A stretch of 64,000 bases of DNA from Conchocele bisecta (GCA_029237695.1 CM055265.1:105972773-106036772); one strand, 5' to 3'; numbered from the stretch's first letter, positions 36,570-46,815 are shown. The notes: a model not told the origin generated them from the letters alone. Numbers and translations: made by a program.

Positions 36570-36583
36570 GAAACGTTCAGCTC
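36483..36583 (-). CDS. SLC6 transporter exon, loop and TM11 start
   Basis: Encodes the end of residue 192 to residue 225: GAERFSQDMELMLGYRAP, LILRLCWCVFSPLILL. It holds the conserved intracellular loop after TM10 and the first half of TM11. The acceptor is CTATGTTGTAG; the donor CTG|GTGAGT is ideal. 101 nt, phase 1 in, phase 0 out. Joined to the exon at 32601, TM11 reads on as LILLLVMVIML, matching the family. From MLGYRAP to the donor, this exon is the 5' template of a 19-unit, 87-bp tandem array running down to 34937. This copy differs from most units in having Phe rather than Leu before SPLILL. Confidence 0.92.
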
Positions 36584-36951
36584 CTACAACATAGATAGCG
36601 TTGTCCAATTCCATGGTTGTTGATAATACCTATTACCTCATACTGTATGGAGGTGCTAGTATGCGAATGAACGCATGTGGGGAATATATTTACCAAATAC
36701 TACATATTAAGTAGTGATAAAAAGTCACAACGTGAGGTCTGTTTACGCTAGCAAATGGCGGTGTAGCTCCTGATCAGATAGCACACTCCTGTAGCCTGAT
36801 AACGATTCATATTGCTTGTTAGAAGCATGACGTGTGTTTCATTGATGGAATGGCGAGTAATGCATATCCTGATCAGACTGCATATACACAGGCTGATCAC
36901 TTTCGCAAAACCCATAAACCGATTTCTCCAGTCACAGCCACATATATTTAC
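36584..36951. other. Short transporter intron (368 bp)
   Basis: Between the TM10 and TM11 exons. Its first bases (36907-36945, TTTCTCCAGTCACAGCCACA) have a close match at 47745-47768, which may be a small dispersed copy. Otherwise unique. Confidence 0.6.
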
Positions 36952-37051
36952 CATAGTACCATCCAACTGCCAAGCACTCCAGGGCGCCACCTAGCGTCAC
37001 AGCGATGGTGCTGGCATACCAGTCAATCAAGTTGTAGATGTAAATGCCTGC
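36952..37051 (-). CDS. SLC6 transporter exon, TM10
   Basis: Encodes residues 159-191 plus one base: AGIYIYNLIDWYAST, then a hydrophobic stretch ending ALECLAVGWYYG. This is TM10 with the family Glu in ALEC and the Asp of LIDWYA. The acceptor is TTTTACCAATAG and the donor TATG|GTAAAT. 100 nt, phase 0 in, phase 1 out. The Gly is completed by the first two bases of the exon at 36583 across a short 368-bp intron. Confidence 0.92.
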
Positions 37052-37284
37052 CTATTGGTAAAATAACATACACATATATACTAGGATACGTTTAGTTAAA
37101 TACCAAATTAATGTGTATGTTAGATAATGTTAGGTATGTGCGGAAACTGAAAAAAATACAATCGAGGGTTATTGGTATACTTAAGAAATTGTAGAAAGAA
37201 AAGTCAACTAATATACTGGTTCGTATTGACTTAATAACAAAATGTAGGAAGACAAGTCAATACAAGTATTGGTTTGTATTGATT

Positions 37285-37287
<3 letters not shown>

Positions 37288-37333
<46 letters not shown>

Positions 37334-37355
37334 GGAGAGAAAAAAAAGAAAAAGA
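37288..37355. repeat. (GA)n microsatellite with A-rich end
   Basis: An uninterrupted GA run (37288-37325) passes into GAGAGGGAGAGAGGGAGAG and then an A/G-rich end. It lies in the intron after the TM9 exon array. Confidence 0.95.
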
Positions 37356-37693
37356 GCATTAATCACATTATAAAGTGTACAATGTAATATATGATACAGT
37401 CATTGTATGGATTAATTAATTCAACACAAATACTTTCATGTAAAGTTGTCGAAATTCCGAAGTATGGCACATTCTTTGAGACATACACATAAGTTGTGAT
37501 GCACATCAATGATCTGCAGTTGTGGTAACTGGATGACTGATTAAAAACATGACAAATTTAGATTGACAACATATTATATGAATGTGGGCAACAATGTACA
37601 TTTATGATATAAACGCAAAGCTGATAATTTGAATTTCCCCTACCGACTGGCAAACTATTGACTATTGCTTAATAGAATAATAGAAAGACTCAC

Positions 37694-39432
37694 ATTGGTG
37701 GTTTAAATAATGGAAGACTGGTTATAAACATGGCAGCTGTCATATACAGTCATGCGTTGACAAATACAACATCTCACATTGGTGGTGAATGGAAGACTGA
37801 TTATTATAAACATGGTAGTTGGGATACACAGTCATGAGTTGCCAAAATACAACGTCTTACATTGGTGGTGAATGATAGACTGATTATAAACATTGACAGA
37901 AATGAGTTGACAAAGAGAAAGACATTGGTGGTGAACGGAAGACTGATTATTATAAATATGGTAGTTGTGATACACATTCATGAGTTGCCAAATACAACGT
38001 CTTACATTGATGGTGAATGGAAGACTGATTATAAACATGGTAGTTGTGATACACAGTCATGATTTGACAAATACAACGTCTTACATTGGTGGTGAATGGA
38101 AGACTGATTATAAACATGGTAGTTGTGATACACAGTCATGAGTTGCCAAATACAACGTCTTACATTGGTGGTGAATGGAAGACTGATTATAAACATATGT
38201 TAGTTGTGATATACAGTCATGAGTTGCCAAATACAACGTCTTACATTGGTGGTGAATGGAAGACTGATTATTATAAACATAGTAGTTGTGATACACAGTC
38301 ATGAGTTGCCAAATGCAACGTCTTACATTGGTGGTGAATGGAAAACTGATTATTATAAACATGGTAGTTGTGATATACAGTCATGAGTTGCCAAATACAA
38401 CGTCTTACATTGGTGGTGAATGGAAGACTGATTATTATAAACATAGTAGTTGTGATACACAGTCATGAGTTGCCAAATGAAACGTCTTACATTGGTGGTG
38501 AATGGAAGACTGATTATTATAAACATGGTAGTTGTGATATACAGTCATGATTTGACATATACAACGTCTTACATTGGTGGTGAATGATAGACTGATTATA
38601 AACGTTGACAGTAATGAGTTGACAAAGAGAAAGACTGACATTGGTGGTGAATGGAAGACTGATTATTATAAACATGGTAGTTGTGATACACAGCATTATT
38701 TGACAAATACAATTTCTTACATTGGTGGTGAATGGAAGACTGATTCTTATAAACATGTTAGTTGTGATACACAGTCATGAGTTGACAAATACAACGTCTT
38801 ACGTTGGTGGTGAATGGAAGACTGATTATCATAGACATGGTGGTTGTGATACATAGTCATGAGTTGAAAAATACAACGTCTTACGTTGGTGGTGAATGGA
38901 AGACTGATTATCATAGACATGGTGGTTGTGATACATAGTCATGAGTTGAAAAATACAACGTCTTACCTTGGTGGTGAATGGAAGACTGATTACAAACATG
39001 GTAGTTGTGATATATAGTCATGAGTTGACAAATAAAACGTCTTATATTGGTGGTGAATGGAAGACTGATTATAAACATGGTAGTTGTGATATACAGTCAT
39101 CATGAGTTGCCAAATACAACGTCTCACATTGGTGGTGAATGGAAGACTGATTATTACAAACATGGTAGTTGTGATACACAGTCATGAGTTGACAAATACA
39201 ACGTCTCACATTGGTGGTGAATGGTAGACTAATTATGAACATTGACAGTAATGCGTTGACAAAGAGGAAGACTCACATTGGTGGTGAATGGCAGACTGAT
39301 TATAAACATTGACAGTAATGAGTTGACAAAGAGAAAGACTCACATTGGTGGTGAATGGAAGACTGATTATAAACATTGACAGTCATGAGTTGACAAAGAC
39401 AAATACTCACATTGGTGGTGAATGGAAGACTA
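37694..39432 (-). repeat. 67-83-bp tandem array copying TM9 exon edge plus splice donor (23 units)
   Basis: Each unit carries the last ~20 coding bases of the exon at 39411 (codons for SLPFTTN), a donor-like hexamer and intron sequence. Unit edges are at 39411, 39344, 39277, 39210, 39128, 39046, 38967, 38885, 38803, 38721, 38640, 38573, 38491, 38409, 38327, 38245, 38164, 38085, 38006, 37924, 37861, 37778 and 37694. The three units nearest the exon are 67 bp; most others are 79-83 bp. Donor words vary: GTGAGT or GTGAGA near the exon, GTAAGA in the middle, GTCA in two, none at 39046. Short open frames through the array are by-products of the repeat. Confidence 0.93.
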
Positions 39433-39542
39433 GCAAGGAACATGGCCCCGGCCAGCGCCGCCACCACCCACGTCTTCCTGCGGGCCAGTTTGTCCGGGAA
39501 TGCGTCCACAATGCCACTGGATACCGTCTCAAACATGCCGAA
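39411..39542 (-). CDS. SLC6 transporter exon, TM8 end to TM9
   Basis: Encodes residues 115-158: FGMFETVSSGIVDAFPD, LARRKTW, then TM9 VVAALAGAMFLASLPFTTN. The first residues complete the TM8 ion-site segment (GLDTQ|FGM). The acceptor is TATGTTTCAG; the donor AAT|GTGAGT is ideal. 132 nt, phase 0 at both ends. The last 20 or so coding bases and the donor are the seed of the tandem array that fills most of the next intron (37694-39410), so this exon edge is repeated 22 more times. The first unit carries the only full exon body, which identifies it as the true exon end. Confidence 0.92.
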
Positions 39543-40135
39543 CTGAAACATAATGGACAATCAGGGGCATCGCAATCGCAAGCATCATACGAAGGGGGTG
39601 CCCCGCCCCCCGCGTGCCCCACCCTAGCTAAAGTGTATGTTGTCTTTCTTTTTTTCTCTGATTTTTAAATATGTTAATACAAATATATTATTTTTGTCAA
39701 AAGTATTGGTCTGGCAGTAGCGAATACGTGAATACATATACACGAAACACAAAACCGCCTGCATTAATCTTGTCCAGATGTCAACGTTTCTGACCATCTA
39801 TTGGCAATCTGAAGTCGCAATCAATCAGTCTGATTGTCTGAGAGCATTTTGAAAGAAATTACTTGACTATTATTGACAAGATTAGTTCAGGATGTGGTGT
39901 ATGGTAGCATGTTGGTGGGGTAATGCTATTTTTAATGATACATGCCTAAGAATTTAACCCTGCTGATATATCATCAAAAGCTATCAATCGGGTCATCATG
40001 GACAACAATACGCGAGTCGTTCAACCGTGTATTGCATTTGCATGATTAACTCACGTTCTGGACTATAAGCAAAATATCCCTGCTCCGAGACGGTAGGCAC
40101 ACAATAAGCAAACCATTAATGAATATAGTAATTTC
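39543..40135. other. Transporter intron, no further feature
   Basis: Sequence immediately upstream of the TM9 exon acceptor. A CCCCGCCCCCCGCG stretch at 39601-39614 is the only notable composition. Confidence 0.5.
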
Positions 40136-40382
40136 CAAGCACATTTAATACACATTGTTTTAAAGTCACTCTTTTGATTAAATTTTCGACCACATGGTCT
40201 TTATCAAAATAGTGTGTCACATAATTTTGATGAAGACCAAGTGTGACTCTTTTTATTAAATTTTGGACCACATGATCTTCATTAAAATAGTGTGACACAC
40301 TATTTTGATAAAGACCACGTGGTCGAAATTTAATAAAAAGAGTGACTTTAAAACAATGCACATGTGCATTAATTAAAATGTG
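40136..40382. mobile_element. Compound foldback element
   Basis: TTTTAAAGTCACTCTTTTGA, then TTTCGACCACATGGTCTTTA on the left, with the complement on the right (TAAAGACCACGTGGTCGAAA through GAGTGACTTTAAAA). The middle has another pair of the same blocks, so four related arms are nested. Confidence 0.82.
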
Positions 40383-40554
40383 CTATCATTCGCATATGGC
40401 CACATCATAGGTGACATACAAGATAGATATAGCAGACTATTTGATAACAGGACGTCGTATCAATGTTGGTTGCAGCTTGGCTGCTGGGCGACAACACACT
40501 GTCCAGCTATAAGCATGTGCTGTAGCTGTCAGCTGTCAGCCGTAGCTGAGGTTG

Positions 40555-42062
40555 TTAATTGTTATGTTGTCTTGTCATGGTAACATGTGAACTTGTCTAC
40601 GGAGCATGTTGATATATTGAACTACTATCATGTTGTCTTGTCAGAGTAACGTGTGAACTTGTTTAATTAGCGTATTATTGTGTTAAAGTGCTATCTGGTT
40701 TGATCTATGGATCGTGATATAATGTTAAACTCCTATGTTGTCTTGTCAGAGTAACGTGTGAACATGTCTACGGAACGTGTTATTATGTTAAACTGGTATA
40801 TTGTCTTGTCAGAGTAACGTGTGAGCTTGAACTGGTATGTTGTCTTGTCAGAGTGTCATTATGTTAAACTGATGTGTTGTCTTGTCAGCTATTGAGCGTG
40901 TTATTATGTTAAACTAGTATGGTGTCTTGTCAGAGTGTTATTATGTTAAACTAATATTCTGCATTGTCAAAGTAACGTGTGTACTTGTCTAATGAGCATG
41001 TTATTATGTTAAACTGGTATGTTGCCTTGTCAGAGTAACGTGTGAACTGGTATGTTGTCTTGTCAGAGTGTTATTATGTTAAACTGATATGATATATTGT
41101 CAGAGTAACGTGTGTACTTGACTAATGAACGTGTTATTATGTTAAACTGGTATGTTGTCTTGTCAGAGTAACGTGTGAACTTGTACTGGTATGTTGTCTT
41201 GTCAGAGTTTCATTATGTTAAACAAATATGCTGTATTGTCAAAGTAACGTGTGTACTTGTCTAATGAGCGTGTTATTATGTTAAACTGGTATGTTGTCTT
41301 GTCAGAGTAACGTGTGAACTGGTATGTTGTCTTGTCAGAGTAACGTGTGAACTGGTATGTTGTCTTGTCAGAGTGTTATTATGTTAAACTGATATGTTAT
41401 CTTGTCAGAGTAACGTGTGTACTTAACTAATGAGCGTGTTATTATGTTAAACTGATATGTTGTCTTGTCAGAGTAACGTGTGAACTTGTACTGATATGTT
41501 GTAGTATCAGAGTAACGTGTGCACTTGTCTTTTTAGCGTGTTATTATGTATTGTCAAAGTAACGTGTGCACTTGTCTAATGATCGTGTTATTATGTTAAA
41601 CTGGTATGTTGTATTGTCAGAATAACATGTGAACTGGTATGTTGTCTTGTCAGAGTGTTATTATGTTAAACTGATATGTTATCTTGTCAGAGTAACGTGT
41701 GTACTTGACTAATTAGCGTGTTATTATGTTAAACTGGTATGTTGTCTTGTCAGAGTGCTATTATGTTAAACTGATATGTTATCTTGTCAGAGCAACGTGT
41801 GTACTTGACTAATGAGCGTGTTATTATGCTAAACTGGTATGTTGTCTTGTCAGGGTGTTATTATGTTAAACTGATATGTTATCTTGTCAGAGTAACGTGT
41901 GCACTTGACTAATGAGCGTGTTATTATGTTAAACTGGTATGTTCTCTTGTCAAGGTGCTATTATGTTAAACCGATATGCTATATTTGTCAGAGTAACGTG
42001 TGCACTTGTCTAATGAGTGTGGTATTATGTTAAACTGGTGTGTTTTCTTGTCAGTGTAACGT
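40555..42062. repeat. ~63-bp tandem array in transporter intron
   Basis: About 1.5 kb of irregular units built from GTTATTATGTTAAACTGGTA, TGTTGTCTTGTCAGAGTAAC and GTGTGAACTTGTCTAATGAG. Full units are near 63 bp; shortened variants lack the middle block, giving 28-40-bp spacings. It lies in the intron 39543-46092, 1.0 kb upstream of the TM9 exon in gene sense. I see no relation to either neighbouring exon, unlike the arrays at 34.9 and 37.7 kb. Confidence 0.9.
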
Positions 42063-42294
42063 GTCAACATAGCAGTTTACAACCTCAGACAGCTACGACG
42101 TTTCATACATGTGCGACAGGTGTCGTAACTGGTAATGGAACATACAATGCAGCGAAATGAACTTAATTTCGAATAAGCAGCACGGGGCCCCTGAACAGCA
42201 TACCGTGATTGGCAGGCTGATCTAGGGCTACGCTACACTGGTCGCACGTACCAAAATATCCCTTTCGCTCACAGAAGTCGTGTCCGTAGAACTA

Positions 42295-42903
42295 TTAAAG
42301 GTACATGCCAACTCAGTAGACACAAACTGTTCTTTATATCAGAGACATTATCTGAGACATTGTCTGGCAAAATAAACATTATGTCACCATTACCCCACGT
42401 ATTGACTGGCATTATTCTACATTTATATCACACGTAAATGTCCACACTGATATCAGGGGCGATAACAGTGTTTCCTTAAAATGTTAACGGACTTTACTAT
42501 TTATTCTCTGTGTTTATATTTTGATGTGCAAGGCTCATACTTTATAATCTGTCAACATATTATTTTGTTCATGTGACACATTTAATTAGTATAAATAATT
42601 AATAAATATAATTTCTCACTTGCATATGAAAATAGCTTGATACCACCGCGAGTCACTATTAGGTGAGGGCTGTAACTAATGTTGAGAGAACTTGTAGCCC
42701 GAGCCTATTGTATTTATATGCAATAAACTATGTTTAAACAAAAACAAAAAGTCACTTTCAGTAAAATACATATTACTAAATGATTATATCTGTAGAGCGG
42801 GCTCTTGTAATTGTTAGAAATGGTGAAATAGTGACACACTTATACACTTATTTAATTCCTCCAAAGAACATTTTGTTCCTACTGAGTGGGCATGTACCTT
42901 TAA
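42295..42903. mobile_element. MITE-5 copy with a nested insertion
   Basis: TTAAAGGTACATGCCAACTC to ACTGAGTGGGCATGTACCTT, a terminal inverted pair. Longer than the 488-bp copy at 45059 because of a 92-bp insertion at 42658-42749. It holds the conserved inner block TATGAAAATAGC with GATACCACCGCGAGTCACTA. Confidence 0.85.
42650..42756. mobile_element. Short truncated retroelement insertion with 7-bp target duplication
   Basis: AGTCACT (42651-42657) and AGTCACT (42750-42756) flank 92 bases absent from other MITE-5 copies. The insert ends GCAATAAACTATGTTTAAAC, AAAAACAAAA, an A-rich 3' end with AATAAA, as in 5'-truncated LINEs. The full element is not in this window. Confidence 0.75.
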
Positions 42904-43132
42904 CTCGCAACTTCTGTGAGAGCATAATTTATGTGTTATGTTACTCGTCTACTGATAGATGTAGAATGTTCGCTCGGACACGTGCATGTTATTATCAACA
43001 GTTGGAAGCATACAAGGAATTGGCTGGTCAAAACAATCACGGATTGACTGAATGCGGACCAGGGTACATGTAAGAACTCGGCAGACCGCGATGCTCGTGA
43101 ACGGCAACTAACGTAAATTGAAGTAAAATTAT

Positions 43133-43560
43133 TATAGGAATGAATGGCCTTTTTGTGGAATTTATCGGGGTATAAACTTGGAAAAGTCGCGGGAATACTG
43201 GACGAAGGCCGGAAGGCCTCGTCTAGTATTCCCGCGACTTTTCCAAGTTTATATCCCCGATAAATTCCACAAAAAGGCCATAGGCCTTCGTCCAGTATTC
43301 CCGCGACTTTTCCAAGTTTATACCCCGATAAATTCCACAAAAAGGCCATTCATTCCTTATAATTCCAGCATTTTAAATAAATTCATCAAGAAAATGTGTT
43401 TATTTTCCGTTTTCTTAAGAATTATTTTAACTGCGCCTCACGGTTACGGAAAGTAGTTCGGCATGGGAGTTTACTGGGATATAAATTTTGGACAGAACTT
43501 GCTACGGACCAATCAAATGTTAGGGAATTGTGTAAATATTTTTCTGCTGGAATTATATGG
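43133..43560. mobile_element. FB-7, second copy with extra arm
   Basis: As at 15287, but the right arm is followed by a second right arm (43283-43352), giving one left arm and two right arms. The GCGCCTCACGGTTACGGAAA flank follows. Confidence 0.82.
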
Positions 43561-43632
43561 TTGGTGGCCTTGGGGTCGGTATACATTGCAAAAGATGTGG
43601 GGATGTACATTATTCAATTACCAGTATTTATA

Positions 43633-43985
43633 TTAAAGGTACATGCTCACTCAGTAGACACAAACTGTTCTTTATATCAGAGACCTCATCGGAGAAATGT
43701 TCGGCAAAGTAAACATTAATTCACCATTATCCCACGTATGATTGACATTACATGTATTATACATTTTATACCAGACGTAAATTTCCACACTGGTATCAGG
43801 GGCGATAACCGTATTTCCTTAAAATATTAACGGACATTATGGGCAATGATCGAAAATTATATTTTCAGGTGACACAGTTAATTAGTATTAACAATTACAA
43901 AATATCGTGTCTCATTTGCATATGAAAATAGCCTGATACCACCGCGCGTCACTATCAGTAAAATAAATATTACTAACTGATAATA
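43633..43985. mobile_element. MITE-5 copy, right end missing
   Basis: TTAAAGGTACATGCTCACTC to AGTAAAATAAATATTACTAA, with the GATACCACCGCGCGTCACTA block. The right terminal repeat is absent. Confidence 0.82.
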
Positions 43986-44042
43986 TTCGGGTTACCAGTA
44001 CATGTATATATGTGGAGGAATCGTGAAGGGTAGTCGTAATGT

Positions 44043-44340
44043 ATGGAACGCCAAATCTACATAAAGTCAAATAATTATTGCTACATGTAGCTCTAAATAC
44101 TTAGAGCTAGCATTAAATATTTAGAGCGAGCATTACACATTTAGAGCTAGCATTAATTATTGGAGTTTATGTAGATTTGGCGTTCCTTGCTAGTTCTAAA
44201 TAATTAAAGCTAGAATTCTGTATTTATAGCTAGCTCCAAAAATGATTTAGCGAGCTCTTTAAATGAGTTGGAGCTAGCTCTAAATATTTAATGCTAGCTC
44301 TTTAGAGATTATTTTAGTTTATGTAGATTTGGCGTCCCAT
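44043..44340. mobile_element. MITE-8 with internal AGCTAG repeats
   Basis: Ends ATGGAACGCCAAATCTACAT and ATGTAGATTTGGCGTCCCAT. The inside is built from variants of TTAGAGCTAGCATTA every 25-35 bp in both orientations, and an internal copy of the terminus (GATTTGGCGTTCC) lies at 44171-44185. Confidence 0.83.
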
Positions 44341-44551
44341 AGTAATGGGGGTGGTTGGGCATGCTTTGTGAAACACCAGTTCAGTTGTGTGGGTACATTG
44401 GCATAATACCACCTGGCGACATTAAACTTTAACATGCCTATGTTTGTAGCACATGTAATTAAATTATATTATCACATGTTTCATACATTTTCGAGTTTTG
44501 TTTCTGCCTTTACACAGTACATGGGCAATGTATGGACATGAGGATGTGATA

Positions 44552-44666
44552 ACATAGTTAGATAACATAGTTAGATCAGGTTCGTGCGCATGTACGCTCG
44601 ATAATCCACTCGCTAAAGCTCGTGGAGTATCTCCTCATACACGTGGACGAACCATTATCTAACTGT
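44552..44666. mobile_element. Small imperfect inverted-repeat element
   Basis: GTTAGATCAGGTTCGTGCGC pairs with GTGGACGAACCATTATCTAA. Related words (GGTTCGTCCGCATGTACGAT) occur at 30493 in the last intron. Confidence 0.65.
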
Positions 44667-45058
44667 GACATAAGTTTTCTGTCGCCTAGGGTAGGTTAGA
44701 TGCTATTAGTTTATATTTGTACGGCAACATAAAATATGCGCAATGTTTTTCTCCCTTTCCGTTCCCACAATATAGCATCTCGTTCCCACTACTGTCTATT
44801 TAAATGTAAGTACTTATTCATCAATAACAAAAAAGTCACCCTCCTGAATTTAATTATTTGATGAAATTCCATCAAATATTGATTTTATTGTGAAGCTGAA
44901 GCAGCTGCAGGATGAATAGAAAAAATAAACAATTTAGGAAATAGACTCTGAAACCTCGCTAGATAGGTCGGAAATAATGTAACTAAGAAAAGTTAGATTT
45001 TGAAAGTCGGTCCACAAATTCTAAAATTATTTAAAAAAATAATATTTCAGCCCCCATG

Positions 45059-45546
45059 TTAAAGGTACATGCCCACTTAGTAGGCACAACATTTTTTTAT
45101 ATCAGAGACATCATCTGAAACATTTTCTGGCAAATTAAACATTCATTCATCATTACCCCACGTATTGATTGGCATTATTATACATTTTATATCGGACGTA
45201 AATTTCCACACTGATATCAGGGGCGATAACAGTGTTTCCTGTTAACGGAAATTACTATTTATTCTCTGTATTTATGTTTCGATGTGCAATGATCATACTT
45301 TATAATCTGTCGAAAATATCATTTTTTCAGGTGACGCATTTAATTACTATATCATGCCTCATTTGCATATGAAAATAGTCTGATACCACCGCGAGTCACC
45401 GTCAGTAAAATAAAGATTACTAAATGATTATATATGTATAGCGGGCATTCGTAAATTTTAGAACAGGTGGAATAGTGACACAATTATACACTTATTTAAT
45501 TCCTATAAAGAACATTTTGTGCCTACCGAGTGGGCATGTACCTTTA
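45059..45546. mobile_element. MITE-5, reference full copy (488 bp)
   Basis: Left end TTAAAGGTACATGCCCACTT with AGTAGGCACAACATTTTTTT; right end AAAGAACATTTTGTGCCTAC with CGAGTGGGCATGTACCTTTA. The terminal repeats are about 40 bp. It sits inside an older inverted-repeat element: CAAATATTGATTTTATT at 44873 pairs with AATAAAATCAATATTTG at 45575. Confidence 0.87.
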
Positions 45547-45889
45547 CATTCCCATAGGAAAATCATTTTTTCGTAATAAAATCAATATTTGGTGGAATTT
45601 CATCAAATAACATCTGTTTGGGAGTGTGACTTTTTTGTCATTTATGAAAGATTTAAAGATTTAGTTAACTATCTCGTTTCCGCGACATAGCATCTCGTTG
45701 CCACGAGTTAACTATGTCATTCCTACAACATAGTCAGTCAATCAAACGGTAGCATCAATGTCATTCAAAATGGTGGAGTATTCTCGTGGCAACGAGGCGT
45801 TATGCCGTGGGAACCACATGCTATATCGTGGGAACGATACAAATAACTGTTGTGCTAGGTGGTTGGGTAAAACGTGTCTTCCATCCCCA

Positions 45890-46074
45890 TTAACCCTTTC
45901 ACCCCTAGGTAACTGGTCCATTTATGAAAAGGGAGTATTATTTTTTCTCAAAAATATGAAAATTACTTTCAAAAAGTGCAGATCCTGATGAGACGGCTCG
46001 TCACGAGCCGGCTCATCTGGATCTTCACTGTTTGCATAAACCGCTATAGCGGGCTTTCGGGTTCAAAGTATTAA
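45890..46074. mobile_element. MITE-4 copy beside TM8 exon donor
   Basis: TTAACCCTTTCACCCCTAGG to GGTTCAAAGTATTAA, shortened on the left. Its right end is 18 bases from the GTAAGG donor of the exon ending at 46093. Confidence 0.83.
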
Positions 46075-46092
46075 GTCCGAACGAGCCCTTAC

Positions 46093-46205
46093 CTGAGTGT
46101 CCAACCCAACAGCGATGAGCATAACGAAGAATAGCACGGCCCAGAGGTGGGGGATGGGCATCCTAGATATCGCCTCTGGGTAGGCGATGAACATCAATCC
46201 AGGTC
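46093..46205 (-). CDS. SLC6 transporter exon, EL4 and TM8
   Basis: Encodes residues 77-114: [38 protein letters not shown]. It covers the extracellular loop 4 helices and most of TM8. The GLDT motif supplies the Asp and the hydroxyl residue of the Na2 site; Thr instead of Ser is also found in glycine transporters. The acceptor is TTTTTCCCAACAG and the donor CAG|GTAAGG, both strong. 113 nt, phase 1 in, phase 0 out. A MITE-4 copy ends at 46074, only 18 bases inside the following intron. Confidence 0.94.
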
Positions 46206-46383
46206 CTGTTGGGAAAAACATACGCGTTAAGGAGGAATAGGACTACAAACATATTTTGGGCAACCGATATAACAAATATACCTTTCCACCTTAAGGACCC
46301 GTTCTATGCCCGATAATCGTTCGATTAAAAGGAAGCAATTGTGTTTGATGATCGGGGTCACAGGTGTCCTTAAGGCATTTGTG

Positions 46384-46444
46384 GCCAGTGTAGACACATA
46401 TCAGACTGCGCAATGATGCGCAGTCTGATCAGCGTCTACACTGG
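46384..46444. repeat. 61-bp imperfect palindrome
   Basis: CCAGTGTAGACACATATCAG, ACTGCGCA with TGCGCAGTCTGATCAGCGTC, TACACTGG. A degraded relative lies at 25859-25918. Confidence 0.8.
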
Positions 46445-46506
46445 ACGATATTCAGTCGGCAGAACATTGTATATAGCATATGTTTGTCTCATGTGGATTG
46501 GGTGAT

Positions 46507-46815
46507 CTGTAGCCTATTTCACCAACATTGCAAAGTATACTTATCTAGCAAAGTATACTTTGAGGAGACCTTTTCAATTGAAGGATACATTTATTAATTT
46601 TTATTATACTGAATTTATTACATTATCACAGCCATTTTGGCTGTGATAATGTAATAAATTCAGTATAATAATTCTGCATACTTTTAATTATCAAATATAT
46701 GCAGTCGTTAGTTCTATATGAAATAATGCATTTCATGAAAAATAATTGATTTACTCCCTTAAAGTATACTTTGCTAGATAAGTATACTTTGCAATTTTGA
46801 TGAAATCGGCTACAG
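46507..46815. mobile_element. MITE-6, second copy
   Basis: CTGTAGCCTATTTCACCAAC to GATGAAATCGGCTACAG, 309 bp, with the same central stem (46603-46671) in the opposite relation to the arms. Confidence 0.88.

Noticed and set aside
37694..39432. A CRISPR-like array
   Set aside because: Period of 67-83 bp with near-identical whole units rather than short repeats and unique spacers, in a eukaryotic intron.
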